NCBI GenBank assembly: GCA_963691755.1
Contig: OY829366.1
Location: forward strand, 1,426,001 to 1,490,000
Source: Dinoroseobacter sp013215265
GTDB taxonomy: Bacteria > Pseudomonadota > Alphaproteobacteria > Rhodobacterales > Rhodobacteraceae
Length of the DNA: 64,000 nucleotides
Reading direction: 5' to 3'
Positions within the stretch are counted from its first letter, which is position 1; each line of letters starts with the position of its first letter. The notes beneath the pieces were generated by a model, which saw nothing but the letters and a program-made list of their open reading frames with translations, had not been told where the DNA came from and searched no databases. The translations under genes and the position numbers were made by a program. Shown here one piece after another: positions 8,885-17,417 of this stretch.

Positions 8885-8902
8885 AGTCTTTCACATTGTA
8901 TA

Positions 8903-8915
8903 TGAGCCTCACTCA
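8903..8915. promoter_or_regulatory. Second MetR-like palindrome at the metR start
   Basis: TGAG-CCTCA-CTCA has the same 4-5-4 geometry as the upstream site, with one substitution per arm, and ends on the A of the metR ATG. Binding here could block metR transcription or translation start, that is, autorepression. Confidence 0.5.
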
Positions 8916-9832
8916 TGAAGATGCATCTTGAGTTTCGTCACCTTCGTACCATCAAGGCCATCCACGACACTGGTGGGCTTGGACGCGCGGCGGATACGTT
9001 GAACATCACGCAAAGCGCATTGAGCCATCAGATCAAGGGCTTGGAGGAACAGGCGGGCGTGGAATTGTTCGTACGCCGCTCGAAACCGTTGAAGCTGTCG
9101 GCGGCAGGCAAGCGGCTTTTGCGGTTGGCTGAACAAGTGCTGCCGCAGGTCTCGGCACTGGAAGAGGAATTCAACGGGCTGCGGGCTGGCAAGACGGGCC
9201 GGTTGCACATCGCCATCGAATGCCACGCGTGTTTTGAATGGCTGTTTCCCGTCTTGGAGGCGTTTCGACACAATTGGGGGGATGTGGATGTGGACATTCG
9301 TCCGGGCCTTTCCTTCGAGGCCCTGCCTGCTTTGGTACGCGAAGAGGTCGATCTGGTCGTGTCTTCAGACCCTGAGGAGATCCCGGGCGTCATATTCATT
9401 CCGCTTTTTGACTATGAGCCGGTCTTTCTGGCAGCAGCGAACAACCCTCTGGCCAAACGGGAATTTATTGAAGCGGAAGATTTGCGCGACCAGGTTTTGC
9501 TGACTTATCCGGTGGATCGGTCGCGCCTTGATGCTTTCACCGAGTTGTTGACCCCTGCAAAGGTTGAACCCCGGGCAATCCGACAGGTCGAACTGACTGC
9601 GGTGATCCTGATGCTTGTGGCGGCCAATCGCGGGGTTGCGGTTCTGCCTGACTGGGTGCTGCGCGAGGTGCGCTCAAACGCCGATTACGTAACAAAGCCG
9701 CTGACAGCGACTGGCAAGACCAAGCGGCTTTATGCAGCTGTGCGCGAGGATGATGCTGACAAAGCGTATATGGCGCATGTGCTGAAATTGATGCGCACCG
9801 AGCCCGTTAAATTACAACGGCGCGAAGCCTGA
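8915..9832 (+). CDS. metR: LysR-family transcriptional regulator, MetR
   Basis: A 305-residue LysR-type regulator. The winged HTH is at residues ~5-65 (F-R-H-L-R-T-I ... L-G-R-A-A-D-T-L-N-I-T-Q-S-A-L-S-H-Q-I-K), followed by a linker helix and a periplasmic-binding-protein-like effector domain from ~90 on. Its position divergent from metF, with two TGAN-type palindromes between, identifies it as MetR, the homocysteine-responsive activator of methionine genes. Starts at 8915 or 8921 are both readable; no clear ribosome site precedes either. The effector domain keeps the H-I-A-I-E-C-H-A-C-F-E-W segment typical of MetR. No partner gene follows. Confidence 0.88.
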   Translation: MKMHLEFRHLRTIKAIHDTGGLGRAADTLNITQSALSHQIKGLEEQAGVELFVRRSKPLKLSAAGKRLLRLAEQVLPQVSALEEEFNGLRAGKTGRLHIAIECHACFEWLFPVLEAFRHNWGDVDVDIRPGLSFEALPALVREEVDLVVSSDPEEIPGVIFIPLFDYEPVFLAAANNPLAKREFIEAEDLRDQVLLTYPVDRSRLDAFTELLTPAKVEPRAIRQVELTAVILMLVAANRGVAVLPDWVLREVRSNADYVTKPLTATGKTKRLYAAVREDDADKAYMAHVLKLMRTEPVKLQRREA

Positions 9833-10188
9833 GGCGGCGTGGGACCGGTCAGGGTGGTTCATGTGTCTCGCAGGGGCCGGTCGAACCGGTAACATATCAG
9901 GAAATGAAGCGGGCCCGCCTCGGACGGAATGCTTCTATGCCTCCCGCTTGGGGAGGGCCTTGTTCCGGGTGCCACCCCGAAACTGCCAGCGTGCTCGGCC
10001 ATGACCTGAGTTGGTCATGCGATCAGCGTTTCCTAAGATTGCGATGCGCTGGGCAAAGGCCTGCTCACACCGCACGGTACCGGAGCCGGGGTATAGAGCG
10101 CACGCATTAACGAATTCGAAACGCAGCGTACGGTCGTAAATCGAGCGCCATTCGGACGATCAGAAAAGAAAGACTGGGCGGTTGCTAC
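9833..10188. other. Noncoding or decayed stretch
   Basis: No convincing gene in 356 bp. The only notable structure is a perfect inverted repeat CATGACC-TGAGTT-GGTCATG at 10000-10019 without a T-run, so it is not an ordinary terminator. An open frame at 9904-10110 gives an arginine/cysteine-rich peptide unlike anything recognised and is probably chance. With the NUDIX relic that follows, the region looks like an eroded gene neighbourhood. Confidence 0.5.
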
Positions 10189-10383
10189 ATGAACAAAGTA
10201 CGGCAAGTGGCCGCTTTGTGTGACAGGGATGAGGCAGAAAATCGAGAGTACCTGCTTGTGACAAGTCGAGGCTCCGGGCGCTGGATCATTCCCAAGGGAT
10301 GACCGATGCGCATATGGGTGTCGCCACAGACGGTAGCGGAACTGGTGAATGAGACGGAATTGACGGTGATCTTCCTATCCTGA
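10189..10383 (+). pseudogene. NUDIX hydrolase pseudogene with internal deletion and stop codon
   Basis: From ATG 10189 the frame reads Q-V-A-A-L-C ... Y-L-L-V-T-S-R-G-S-G-R-W-I-I-P-K-G, the N-terminal half of an alphaproteobacterial NUDIX hydrolase, then TGA exactly where the family has Trp (PKGWPM), then P-M. The same frame continues at once into W-V-S-P-Q-T-V-A-E-L-V-N-E-T-E-L, which corresponds to the C-terminal W-V-S ... A-A-x-x-V-D-E-P-E-L helix of the same family. The NUDIX box (GX5EX7REUXEEXGU) and about 50-60 residues around it are missing. So an in-frame internal deletion plus a TGG-to-TGA nonsense change have destroyed it. It ends at a further TGA at 10381. Confidence 0.85.
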
Positions 10384-10469
10384 GCCGGATTTGAAATCCT
10401 GCTGATTGAATTTTATGCCGCACACGCGTGAGATGGTGTCTTCTGCAACTGGCTCACCGCTCGCATTTC

Positions 10470-10559
10470 ATGACGATCATTGCGATATGGCGGATCACGG
10501 TCCTAGCGGCAGCCTTGCTGTCGGCAACGATCTTTCTGGTCATCAGTTCGCCCATTTGA
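10470..10559 (+). CDS. Possible 29-residue single-span membrane peptide
   Basis: An ATG frame of 29 codons encodes a short N-terminus with one Arg (near I-W-R-I), then about 17 hydrophobic residues (V-L-A-A-A-L-L-S-A-T-I-F-L-V-I), ending S-S-P-I before TGA. This is the composition of a one-pass membrane microprotein. There is no strong ribosome site, and it lies in a decaying region just before suhB, so it could equally be the remnant of a larger membrane protein or chance. Not recognised. Confidence 0.25.
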   Translation: MTIIAIWRITVLAAALLSATIFLVISSPI

Positions 10560-10629
10560 GGATGCACTGCCCCTAGACACCACCGCTTGCTCACGATAAG
10601 CGGCTGCGCTCAGGTATGGAGTGTCGGCA

Positions 10630-11427
10630 ATGGCCCAGGGCAGCGCAAATCTCAACATCATGGTAAAGGCCGCCCGTGCCGCGGGTCGCAGCCTCGTGAA
10701 GGACTTTCGCGAGGTGGAAAACCTGCAGGTTTCCATGAAAGGCGCTGGGGATTTTGTCAGCCGCGCAGATCATGCCGCGCAAGCCATTATCAAAGAAGAG
10801 TTGATGACTGCGCGTCCGACCTATGGCTGGCTGGCCGAGGAAGAAGACGGCGAGATCGAAGGTAAGGACCCAACGCGCCGCTGGATCGTTGATCCGCTTG
10901 ATGGCACGACGAATTTTCTCCACGGGATGCCTCATTGGGCGGTTTCCATTGCGCTCGAGCACAAAGGTGAGATTGTCGCCGGGGTGGTTTTTGACCCTGC
11001 CAAGGACGAAATGTTTTATGCCGAGAAAGGCACAGGTGCGTGGTTGAACGAGTCGCGCCTGCGCGTCTCCGGCCGTAGCCGCATGATCGAAGCGGTTTTT
11101 GCAACAGGTTTGCCTTTCGGGGGTGGGAAATACCTCCCGGCGTCTCTTCAGGATCTTGGGCGGTTGTTGCCTGTTTGCGCGGGCGTGCGCCGCTGGGGTG
11201 CCGCTGCGCTTGACCTGGCTTACGTGGCAGCCGGGCGATACGATGGATACTGGGAGCGTGGGCTGCATGCTTGGGATATCGCTGCAGGCATTATAATTGT
11301 TCGAGAAGCCGGAGGGTTTGTGGATGCCATCCGCCCTGAAGGCCAATCGCTTCTGGAAGATGGTCGGTTGATCGCGGCCAATTCCGAACTGTTTGACGGA
11401 TTCGCCAAAATCATCCGCACGCGCTGA
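10630..11427 (+). CDS. suhB: Inositol monophosphatase family protein
   Basis: A 265-residue Mg-dependent sugar/inositol phosphatase. Metal-site motifs are intact: W-L-A-E-E-E (motif with catalytic Glu) near residue 75, D-P-L-D-G-T-T-N-F-L-H-G near residue 92, and W-E-R-G-L-H-A-W-D-I-A-A-G near residue 210. ATG 10630 is chosen because GGAG lies 8 nt upstream and the protein then begins A-Q-G-S-A-N-L-N as is usual; a GTG at 10621 is less likely. Family members hydrolyse myo-inositol-1-phosphate and related substrates, and SuhB also binds transcription-antitermination complexes in E. coli. Whether that second role applies here is unknown. Convergent with the rhomboid gene (24-bp gap). Confidence 0.88.
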   Translation: MAQGSANLNIMVKAARAAGRSLVKDFREVENLQVSMKGAGDFVSRADHAAQAIIKEELMTARPTYGWLAEEEDGEIEGKDPTRRWIVDPLDGTTNFLHGMPHWAVSIALEHKGEIVAGVVFDPAKDEMFYAEKGTGAWLNESRLRVSGRSRMIEAVFATGLPFGGGKYLPASLQDLGRLLPVCAGVRRWGAAALDLAYVAAGRYDGYWERGLHAWDIAAGIIIVREAGGFVDAIRPEGQSLLEDGRLIAANSELFDGFAKIIRTR

Positions 11428-11451
11428 TCAAATCTGCATTTGCGCCAGACC

Positions 11452-12204
11452 TTAGCGGCGCTTTCCGGTGCGAGGAACGGATGTGCGAACATAGCGGTAT
11501 TTCGCTTCTGGATGATCCGGATGCCCGTCAGAGCGCGCCCAGAACGCGCGGCCGCCGCGTCTGACCCAAAGCGGATAGACCACCACAAGCCCTACGACAA
11601 ATCCGCCCGCGTGGGCCCAATAGGCGACGCCTGCGTCACCTGATCCAAAACTGGCCACGCCGTTGAAGATCTGCATGCCAAACCAAAGGCACAGCATCAC
11701 CCAGGCGGGAACCGTGAAAATGCGGAAATAGATGACGAGAGCCAAAAGAATATCGACACGTGCTCTGGGGAAAAGCAGCAGATAGCCCCCCAAGACGGCC
11801 GCGACGGCGCCAGAGGCACCGATCATCGGGACCCATGTGAACGGGGCGGTGATGTATTGCAACAGACCCGCACCAATCCCTCCTAACAGGTAGAACCCGA
11901 GAAAGGGCGTATGGCCCATCTGATCTTCGAGGTTGTCCCCAAAAATCCACAGAAACAGCATGTTGCCAACGAGATGCCAAATCCCACCATGCAAAAACAT
12001 GGACGTGATCAACCCGTGATACCCGCCACCTTGGGACAATTTCGCAGGCACGAGTCCCCAGGTTTGGTAGAATTCACCCAGTGCCCTCGGATCCGAGAAT
12101 AGGCCGAGGTAGCTGATAAATATCAGAATATTAGCTGCGAGAAGCGCATAGGTTACGAAGGGGATACGGCTTGACGGGTTATGATCACGGATTGGAAAGA
12201 ACAT
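11452..12204 (-). CDS. Rhomboid family intramembrane serine protease
   Basis: A 250-residue six-helix membrane protein. The active-site pair is present: Ser131 in G-A-S-G and His198 in A-Y-W-A-H-A-G-G; the H-x-x-x-N part of the fold appears as L-H-G-G-I-W-H-L-V-G-N near residues 71-81. The N-terminus F-P-I-R-D-H-N-P with a first TM at ~15-33 and the C-terminal arginine-rich tail after the last TM are typical of the alphaproteobacterial group. It cleaves membrane-embedded substrates that are not predictable from sequence. It stands alone on its strand, convergent with suhB and divergent from the TPR gene with only a short gap. Confidence 0.93.
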   Translation of the reverse strand: MFFPIRDHNPSSRIPFVTYALLAANILIFISYLGLFSDPRALGEFYQTWGLVPAKLSQGGGYHGLITSMFLHGGIWHLVGNMLFLWIFGDNLEDQMGHTPFLGFYLLGGIGAGLLQYITAPFTWVPMIGASGAVAAVLGGYLLLFPRARVDILLALVIYFRIFTVPAWVMLCLWFGMQIFNGVASFGSGDAGVAYWAHAGGFVVGLVVVYPLWVRRGGRAFWARSDGHPDHPEAKYRYVRTSVPRTGKRR

Positions 12205-12284
12205 GCGGTAACGATTTGGCGATTGTGGGCAAAGGCGTCAAGCCAAGCCTTGCTTTGTGACCATACCAACGCATGTTGGACGAT

Positions 12285-12845
12285 ATGAAATGCTTAGCTT
12301 CTATCGTGCTTGCCTTTACCCTGGCAGCCCCCGCCGTCCATGCCGAGTGCGGTCCCATCCCAGATCACAGCGCCGCGATGGCGGCGACAATCGAACAATT
12401 GCAAAACGCCAAAGATGAAAGCGAGGCGCAGGTGTTTAACGCGCTCTTGTGGGAGTTTTGGCTCGATGCGCCTGATGCGCGCGCAAAAGCCATGCTGGCA
12501 GAAGGCATGTCGCGGCGGCGCGTCTTTGACTTGGCTGGCGCCGTAGTCGTGTTCAGTGCACTGATCGAGTATTGCCCGGACTACGCGGAGGGCTGGAACC
12601 AACGTGCATTTGCCTTCTACCTGCAAAGCGATTTCGAACGCGCTCTTGCAGATCTGGACGAAACACTGGTCCGCAATCCCGAGCATATCGGCGCCTTGTC
12701 GGGCAAGGCGCTGACCCTGATGGGCATGGGGCGCGCGGAGGTGGCGCAAGATGTGCTGCGCGAAGCGCTCGCGCTTAATCCATGGTTGGCTGAACGGGTT
12801 TATCTGGCCGACACGGATCGCGAACCTCCTGGCCAGGATTTGTGA
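12285..12845 (+). CDS. Periplasmic tetratricopeptide repeat protein
   Basis: A 186-residue protein with a signal peptide (M-K-C-L-A-S-I-V-L-A-F-T-L-A-A-P-A-V-H-A, cleavage before E-C). Two or three TPR helices follow: a unit starting near Y-A-E-G-W-N-Q-R-A-F-A-F-Y with A-L-A-D-L-D-E-T-L, and one with G-A-L-S-G-K-A-L-T-L-M. An ATG four codons upstream (12273) is an alternative, but ATG 12285 gives a cleaner signal peptide. TPR proteins are scaffolds; no partner is evident. It ends 46 bp before tRNA-Leu. Confidence 0.8.
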   Translation: MKCLASIVLAFTLAAPAVHAECGPIPDHSAAMAATIEQLQNAKDESEAQVFNALLWEFWLDAPDARAKAMLAEGMSRRRVFDLAGAVVVFSALIEYCPDYAEGWNQRAFAFYLQSDFERALADLDETLVRNPEHIGALSGKALTLMGMGRAEVAQDVLREALALNPWLAERVYLADTDREPPGQDL

Positions 12846-12891
12846 GAAGCACTTTCCCTTTGCGCTCGGCTGACTTAGAACGCGGTGAGAT

Positions 12892-12978
12892 GCGGGCGTG
12901 ATGGAATGGTAGACATACCAGACTTAAAATCTGTTGGGGCGTAGCCCCGTGTGGGTTCGAGTCCCACCGCCCGCACCA
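12892..12978 (+). tRNA. tRNA-Leu (anticodon UAA)
   Basis: An 87-nt type II tRNA. The acceptor stem GCGGGCG pairs with CGCCCGC (12968-12974), followed by the encoded A-CCA end. The anticodon loop CTTAAAA (12923-12929) carries TAA at 12925-12927, closed by CAGA/TCTG. The long variable arm GGGGC-GTA-GCCCC marks a leucine tRNA, and the T arm GTGGG-TTCGAGT-CCCAC is perfect. Confidence 0.97.
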
Positions 12979-13051
12979 TCCTCACTTAACCAGTCGCGAT
13001 GCACGACGCGGACAATGATATGTCGGGCGCTGTCTGGTGCGCACGCGTGGG

Positions 13052-14203
13052 CTATCCTGCGTCTTCGTCTGTGATCTCGACGTCGAGTTCGAAATAAAAC
13101 GTCGTTCCTTTGCCTGGAGCGCTTTCGACACCAATCTTGGCGCCCATCAAATTTGCAATGTTCTTGCAGATCGACAGTCCAAGACCCCATCCGCCGCGTT
13201 CTTTGCCGAAATTACTTTCGATTTGTACGAAGGGTTTGAACAAGTCTTCGATCTGCGCCTTGGTCATGCCAATACCGGTGTCTTTAACGCTAAAGCGCAG
13301 ACGCGATGTATTGGCGTTGCGCCCCAATTCTTCGACGCTGAGCACCACACGCCCGGTATTGGTGTATTTTAGCGCATTCGACAGAAAATTGTTGAGAACC
13401 TGCTGTAGTCGGATCGGGTCGGATACGATCTGGGCGGGTAAGCCATTACCGAGGTCGAGGTTCAGGCGCAGGCCTTTATCAATCGCGCTGGAGTGCCACC
13501 AGTCGACGACCTGTTCAATCATTTCTTGTAGACAGAATGCGCGCCGTTCTACGGGCATGCGGCCGGCCTCGACCTTGCTGAGATCCAATAGGTCGGTCAA
13601 CAGGTTCATCAAAGCGCCGCCTGCACTGATGATCGCGTCGACATGGCCTTCGCGTTTATCGTCCAAATTTGACAGTTTCAGGAGCTGCGCAAACCCCAGG
13701 ATTGCGTTCATGGGAGTGCGTATCTCGTGGCTCATGGCTGCCAGAAAGCGGGACTTGGCGCGGCTGGCTTCGGCCGCTCGACTGATAGCATCGTTTAGCT
13801 GAGCTTCTGTCTGGCGAAACTCAGTTGCTTCAAAAAAAGTGCAAAAGCGCGCCACGACGGACCCTGAGCCATCCTGAACTGGGCTCGCTGTCATGAAAGT
13901 CGGGATGGCATTCCCATTGGCGTCAAGAAGGTCTGTTGCTTGCCAGTTCAGTGCGTAGGTAATGGCGTCTTCGGACGGCTGCCCTTTATCAGATCCCAGT
14001 CGTTCAGGCGGCATGAATGCTTGCAACGGGGTGCCCACAAGGGAGGTGGGCGTGGCGCTGAGAAGATCAGCCATCGCAGGCGATACCCCCAAAAGTAGAC
14101 CTTGGGTGTCGTGCATGAGCGCGAGCGTGGGCGATTGCGCCAAGAGAGATAGATATGGCGCTAACACTGGGGTCGTGACGGTCGGCCCGGAATAAGGAGC
14201 CAT
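13052..14203 (-). CDS. PAS-domain sensor histidine kinase
   Basis: A 383-residue soluble kinase. A PAS domain covers ~20-130 (S-P-T-L-A-L-M-H-D ... P-V-Q-D-G-S-G), then the HisKA H-box F-L-A-A-M-S-H-E-I-R-T-P-M-N with His159, then HATPase_c with N-box N-N-F-L-S-N-A-L-K-Y, D-T-G-I-G-M and G-G-W-G-L-G-L-S-I. No transmembrane segment or receiver domain is seen, so it senses a cytoplasmic signal through PAS and must phosphorylate a separate regulator encoded elsewhere. It lies 174 bp downstream of metG on the same strand and may be co-transcribed, but no response regulator is adjacent (orphan kinase). Confidence 0.92.
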   Translation of the reverse strand: MAPYSGPTVTTPVLAPYLSLLAQSPTLALMHDTQGLLLGVSPAMADLLSATPTSLVGTPLQAFMPPERLGSDKGQPSEDAITYALNWQATDLLDANGNAIPTFMTASPVQDGSGSVVARFCTFFEATEFRQTEAQLNDAISRAAEASRAKSRFLAAMSHEIRTPMNAILGFAQLLKLSNLDDKREGHVDAIISAGGALMNLLTDLLDLSKVEAGRMPVERRAFCLQEMIEQVVDWWHSSAIDKGLRLNLDLGNGLPAQIVSDPIRLQQVLNNFLSNALKYTNTGRVVLSVEELGRNANTSRLRFSVKDTGIGMTKAQIEDLFKPFVQIESNFGKERGGWGLGLSICKNIANLMGAKIGVESAPGKGTTFYFELDVEITDEDAG

Positions 14204-14377
14204 GGCTAGAGGTTTCTTTCGGGTTTGGGCCAGACGAGCACCACGGGGAAAATAAAATGTCTATCGGCAGTTGGATGCCGGGAGAACCCAAAACATCGAC
14301 AAATTAGAATATTAAATCGAAAAGCGTTTTTGTCCAGAAACTGGCGCAGGTTTCGTAACGATTTTAGGGGGTTCGCG

Positions 14378-16108
14378 TCAGCTGCGTGTCCCGGAAAACT
14401 GTTCAGCCCAAGCTTCGCGATTGTCATCGGAAATCTTGGCAAACAGCACCTCAGGCACCTGAAATGCGTGCCCTGCCGGCAGCATCTCCAAAGCCTCGGT
14501 CATCGTAACCGGCCATTCATCAGGTGCGTCACCGAGGTCCTCGAGCATGCTTGCAGAAGCCGTTGGGATAAAGGGCGCTGAAAGCACCGCGTAGACGCGG
14601 ATCAGGTTCAGAGAAAGCCGGATAATTGCGGCAGCGCGGTCAGGATCTGTTTTGAAGGCTGACCAGGGAGCGGTATCTTGCAGGTACTCGTTCCCGGCAA
14701 CCCACAGGGCGCGTAATTCCGATGCTGCCTTGCGGACGTCCATATTGGTCATATGGGTCTGATAGGTTTCCAGCCCGGTTTGCAGGCGCGCAATCAGGAC
14801 CTCTTCTGCGGGGCCGAATTCGCCACCTGTCGGAATTACCTCGCCGAACTTGGAACGGCAGAACTTCGTTACGCGGCTGACGAAATTTCCCAAAACGTCA
14901 GCAAGGTCCTTATTCACGTCCGTCTGGAAGGCATCCCAGGTGAATTCACTGTCTGAGCTTTCCGGTGCGCGGCTGAGCAGCCACCAGCGCCAGTGATCCG
15001 CCGGCAGGATTTCGAGTGCCTGATCCATGAAGACCCCACGGCCTTGGCTGGTCGAGAACTGACCGCCGTCATAGTTCAAGTAGTTGAACGACTTGATATA
15101 ATCGACAAGTTTCCACGGCTCGCCTGACCCAATGATCGTGGCGGGGAAGGAGAGGGTGTGGAAAGGCACGTTATCTTTGCCCATGAACTGGACATAGCGC
15201 ACGTCGGCGGCGCCTTCGTCCGTGCGCCACCAGCGGCGCCAGTCAGCATCGGATTTGCCGTTTGCATCTGCCCATTCTGCAGTCGCGGCGATGTACTCGA
15301 TGGGGGCATCGAACCAAACATAGAAGACCTTGCCCTCCATGCCCGGCCAATCTTCGGAACCTTTCTTTACGGGCACCCCCCAATCAAGATCGCGGGTGAT
15401 CCCCCGGTCTTGCAGACCATCACCGTCATGAAGCCATTTTTTGGCGATCGAGGTGGTCAGAATGGGCCAATCGGTTTTTGAGGTAATCCATTCATCCAGC
15501 GTGTCGCGGAGGGTCGATTGGCGCAGATAAAGGTGTTTGGTGTCACGCACTTCCAGATCAGTGGACCCAGAGATCGCGGACCGCGGCTCGATCAGGTCAG
15601 TGGGATCAAGCTGCTTTGTGCAATTTTCGCACTGGTCTCCACGGGCGCGATCATACCCGCAGTTCGGGCAGGTTCCCTCGATATATCTGTCCGGCAGGAA
15701 CCGGCCATCGGCATGGGAATACACCTGCTTTTCGGTCACTTCTTCGATCAGTCCCGCATCCGCCAGCCTGCCAGCGAAATGCTGCGTCAGCCCGTAGTTT
15801 CTCTGCGACGAGGACCGTCCGAAGTGATCGAAACTAAGGCCGAAGCGTTTGGCGATGTCGGCTTGGACATCGTGCATTTCGGCACAGTATTCTGCCACGG
15901 GTTTGCCAGCCTTGGCCGCCGCCAGTTCTGCGGGTGTGCCGTGTTCGTCTGTGGCACAGATGAACATAACTTCAGCGCCGCGCGCGCGCGCATAGCGGGC
16001 ATAGAGATCGGCGGGCAGCTGGCTGCCAACAAGGTTTCCCAGGTGCTTGATCCCGTTGATATAGGGGATTGCAGACGTGATCAGCAGGCGGGTCGGAAAT
16101 TCGGTCAT
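14378..16108 (-). CDS. metG: Methionine--tRNA ligase
   Basis: A 576-residue class Ia synthetase charging tRNA-Met. The HIGH-type motif sits in Y-I-N-G-I-K-H-L-G-N (residues ~16-25), a zinc knuckle C-P-N-C-G-Y ... C-E-N-C lies near residues 150-170, and the KMSKS loop is the variant F-S-T-S-Q-G-R-G-V-F near residue 350, as in other alphaproteobacteria. The C-terminal tRNA-binding (Trbp111) domain of E. coli MetRS is absent, normal for this short form. Start ATG 16108 gives M-T-E-F-P-T-R-L-L-I-T-S; longer readings upstream add unrelated sequence. Preceded by an MFS gene (66 bp). Confidence 0.96.
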   Translation of the reverse strand: MTEFPTRLLITSAIPYINGIKHLGNLVGSQLPADLYARYARARGAEVMFICATDEHGTPAELAAAKAGKPVAEYCAEMHDVQADIAKRFGLSFDHFGRSSSQRNYGLTQHFAGRLADAGLIEEVTEKQVYSHADGRFLPDRYIEGTCPNCGYDRARGDQCENCTKQLDPTDLIEPRSAISGSTDLEVRDTKHLYLRQSTLRDTLDEWITSKTDWPILTTSIAKKWLHDGDGLQDRGITRDLDWGVPVKKGSEDWPGMEGKVFYVWFDAPIEYIAATAEWADANGKSDADWRRWWRTDEGAADVRYVQFMGKDNVPFHTLSFPATIIGSGEPWKLVDYIKSFNYLNYDGGQFSTSQGRGVFMDQALEILPADHWRWWLLSRAPESSDSEFTWDAFQTDVNKDLADVLGNFVSRVTKFCRSKFGEVIPTGGEFGPAEEVLIARLQTGLETYQTHMTNMDVRKAASELRALWVAGNEYLQDTAPWSAFKTDPDRAAAIIRLSLNLIRVYAVLSAPFIPTASASMLEDLGDAPDEWPVTMTEALEMLPAGHAFQVPEVLFAKISDDNREAWAEQFSGTRS

Positions 16109-16174
16109 GGGCAAGGGGACTCGTTCAGGCAAGCGTGCGCGGCAGAAGTAGGGCTTTGCGCCGCTCGGCACAAG

Positions 16175-17398
16175 TCAGTCGCGCCTGCGACCCAGTCTTA
16201 GGACTCGTCCAATGGTGAAAGACGTGCGTGGAACGTAGGTATAGGGGGTCTTGGTGTCTGCAACCGGACGCACGCGCATCCGTGCCAGACCAAAGCTGAT
16301 AAGGACCACATGAGCCAAGGCAACGAAAGCGAAAAGCGCCTCAGGTCCGATCCGGGCAATCAAGGCCGAGGAGATCAGCGGACTAAAGATTGCACCAACC
16401 GCAAAGAAGAGCATCAGAGCCGCGGCCAGTTCTACCTGTTCCTTGTCCTGCGCAAAGTCGAAGGCATGGGCAGAAGATACCGAGAAGATCGGAAAGGTGG
16501 TCAGTCCAAAGACAAGCGCGGCAAGGAAGATGGCCACGATGCCCATACCTGCCGAGACAACGGTGATGGCACAACTGAAGATCGCAGCGATGGACAGGCC
16601 GATCAGGACCTTGCGCCGATCATATTTGTCAGCAAGCCAACCCACCGGGAATTGTGCCAAAGCGCCCCCGAGAACGAAGGCTGCAAGGAAGAAGCCGATC
16701 TGATCTGGTCGCAGCCCAACCTCTTGCCCGTAGACCGGCCCGACCATCCGGAAAGCGGCGGAACTCAGACCGGCCACGATAACACCCGCAACCGCCAGAG
16801 GAGAGCGCGTCCATGCAAGCAAGGGTCGCAGGCGCGGTGCTGCAGGTGTTGGGGGTTGCTCCATCCGGGTCAGGGTCAGCGGGAAGAGAGCCGCACAGCA
16901 CAGGATCGCGAGGATATTGTAGGAAATATAGGATGCTGGTTCGAGCACCCCGATCATCAGTTGTGCGCAAAGCGATGCACCAAGATCGACAAGCCGGTAG
17001 GCCCCCATGGAGCGACCCCGGGTCGCGTTCGTGATGCGGGCGTTCAACCAAGCCTCGATTACAGTGTAGCAGCCCGCAACGCACAGGCCGGACATCACCC
17101 GGAATATGGCCCAAGCGGTCGCATCAACGACGATCATATGGGCCAGAAGCCCAATCGCGCCGGTGGCCGTGAAGGTTGCGAAAGCACGGGAGTGGCCGAC
17201 GCTGCCAATCAGACGCGGCGCCCACCAGCAGCCTACGAAGAAGCCTGCGAAATGGGCCGATCCCAGAAGACCGATTTGTTCGGTGGCAAAACCCAGCTCA
17301 ATTCCTGAGAGCGCATCCAAAGGGCCCGTCGCACCAGAAGAAACTTGCAGAAGGGCCACCGATAAAAAAAGCGTCGCGAATGAAATAAGAAGGCGCAT
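16175..17398 (-). CDS. MFS transporter (YcaD-like)
   Basis: A 407-residue, 12-span major facilitator. The order of helices, the G-x-x-x-D-R-R-K-V-like loop (A-D-K-Y-D-R-R-K-V-L-I-G after helix 8) and the R-G-R-S-M-G-A-Y-R segment between helices 4 and 5 are standard MFS features. The group containing YcaD fits best by general appearance; the substrate is unknown. ATG 17398 lacks a clear ribosome site, and its leader contains overlapping hairpins. It lies downstream of the carnitine genes and upstream of metG, so it could belong to either unit. Confidence 0.85.
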   Translation of the reverse strand: MRLLISFATLFLSVALLQVSSGATGPLDALSGIELGFATEQIGLLGSAHFAGFFVGCWWAPRLIGSVGHSRAFATFTATGAIGLLAHMIVVDATAWAIFRVMSGLCVAGCYTVIEAWLNARITNATRGRSMGAYRLVDLGASLCAQLMIGVLEPASYISYNILAILCCAALFPLTLTRMEQPPTPAAPRLRPLLAWTRSPLAVAGVIVAGLSSAAFRMVGPVYGQEVGLRPDQIGFFLAAFVLGGALAQFPVGWLADKYDRRKVLIGLSIAAIFSCAITVVSAGMGIVAIFLAALVFGLTTFPIFSVSSAHAFDFAQDKEQVELAAALMLFFAVGAIFSPLISSALIARIGPEALFAFVALAHVVLISFGLARMRVRPVADTKTPYTYVPRTSFTIGRVLRLGRRRD

Positions 17399-17417
17399 GG
17401 GTTCAGCGTGCTTGGAG

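Noticed and set aside
9904..10110. 68-residue frame downstream of metR
   Set aside because: Composition rich in Arg, Cys and His with no family pattern, inside a region that contains decayed sequence.
12924..13190. 88-residue minus-strand frame ending in GGTRTHTG-like sequence
   Set aside because: Its end is the reverse complement of the tRNA-Leu gene, a known source of false ORFs. No ribosome site and no family match.
15518..16201. 227-residue plus-strand frame opposite metG
   Set aside because: Antisense to a well-supported synthetase; no ribosome site or domain.
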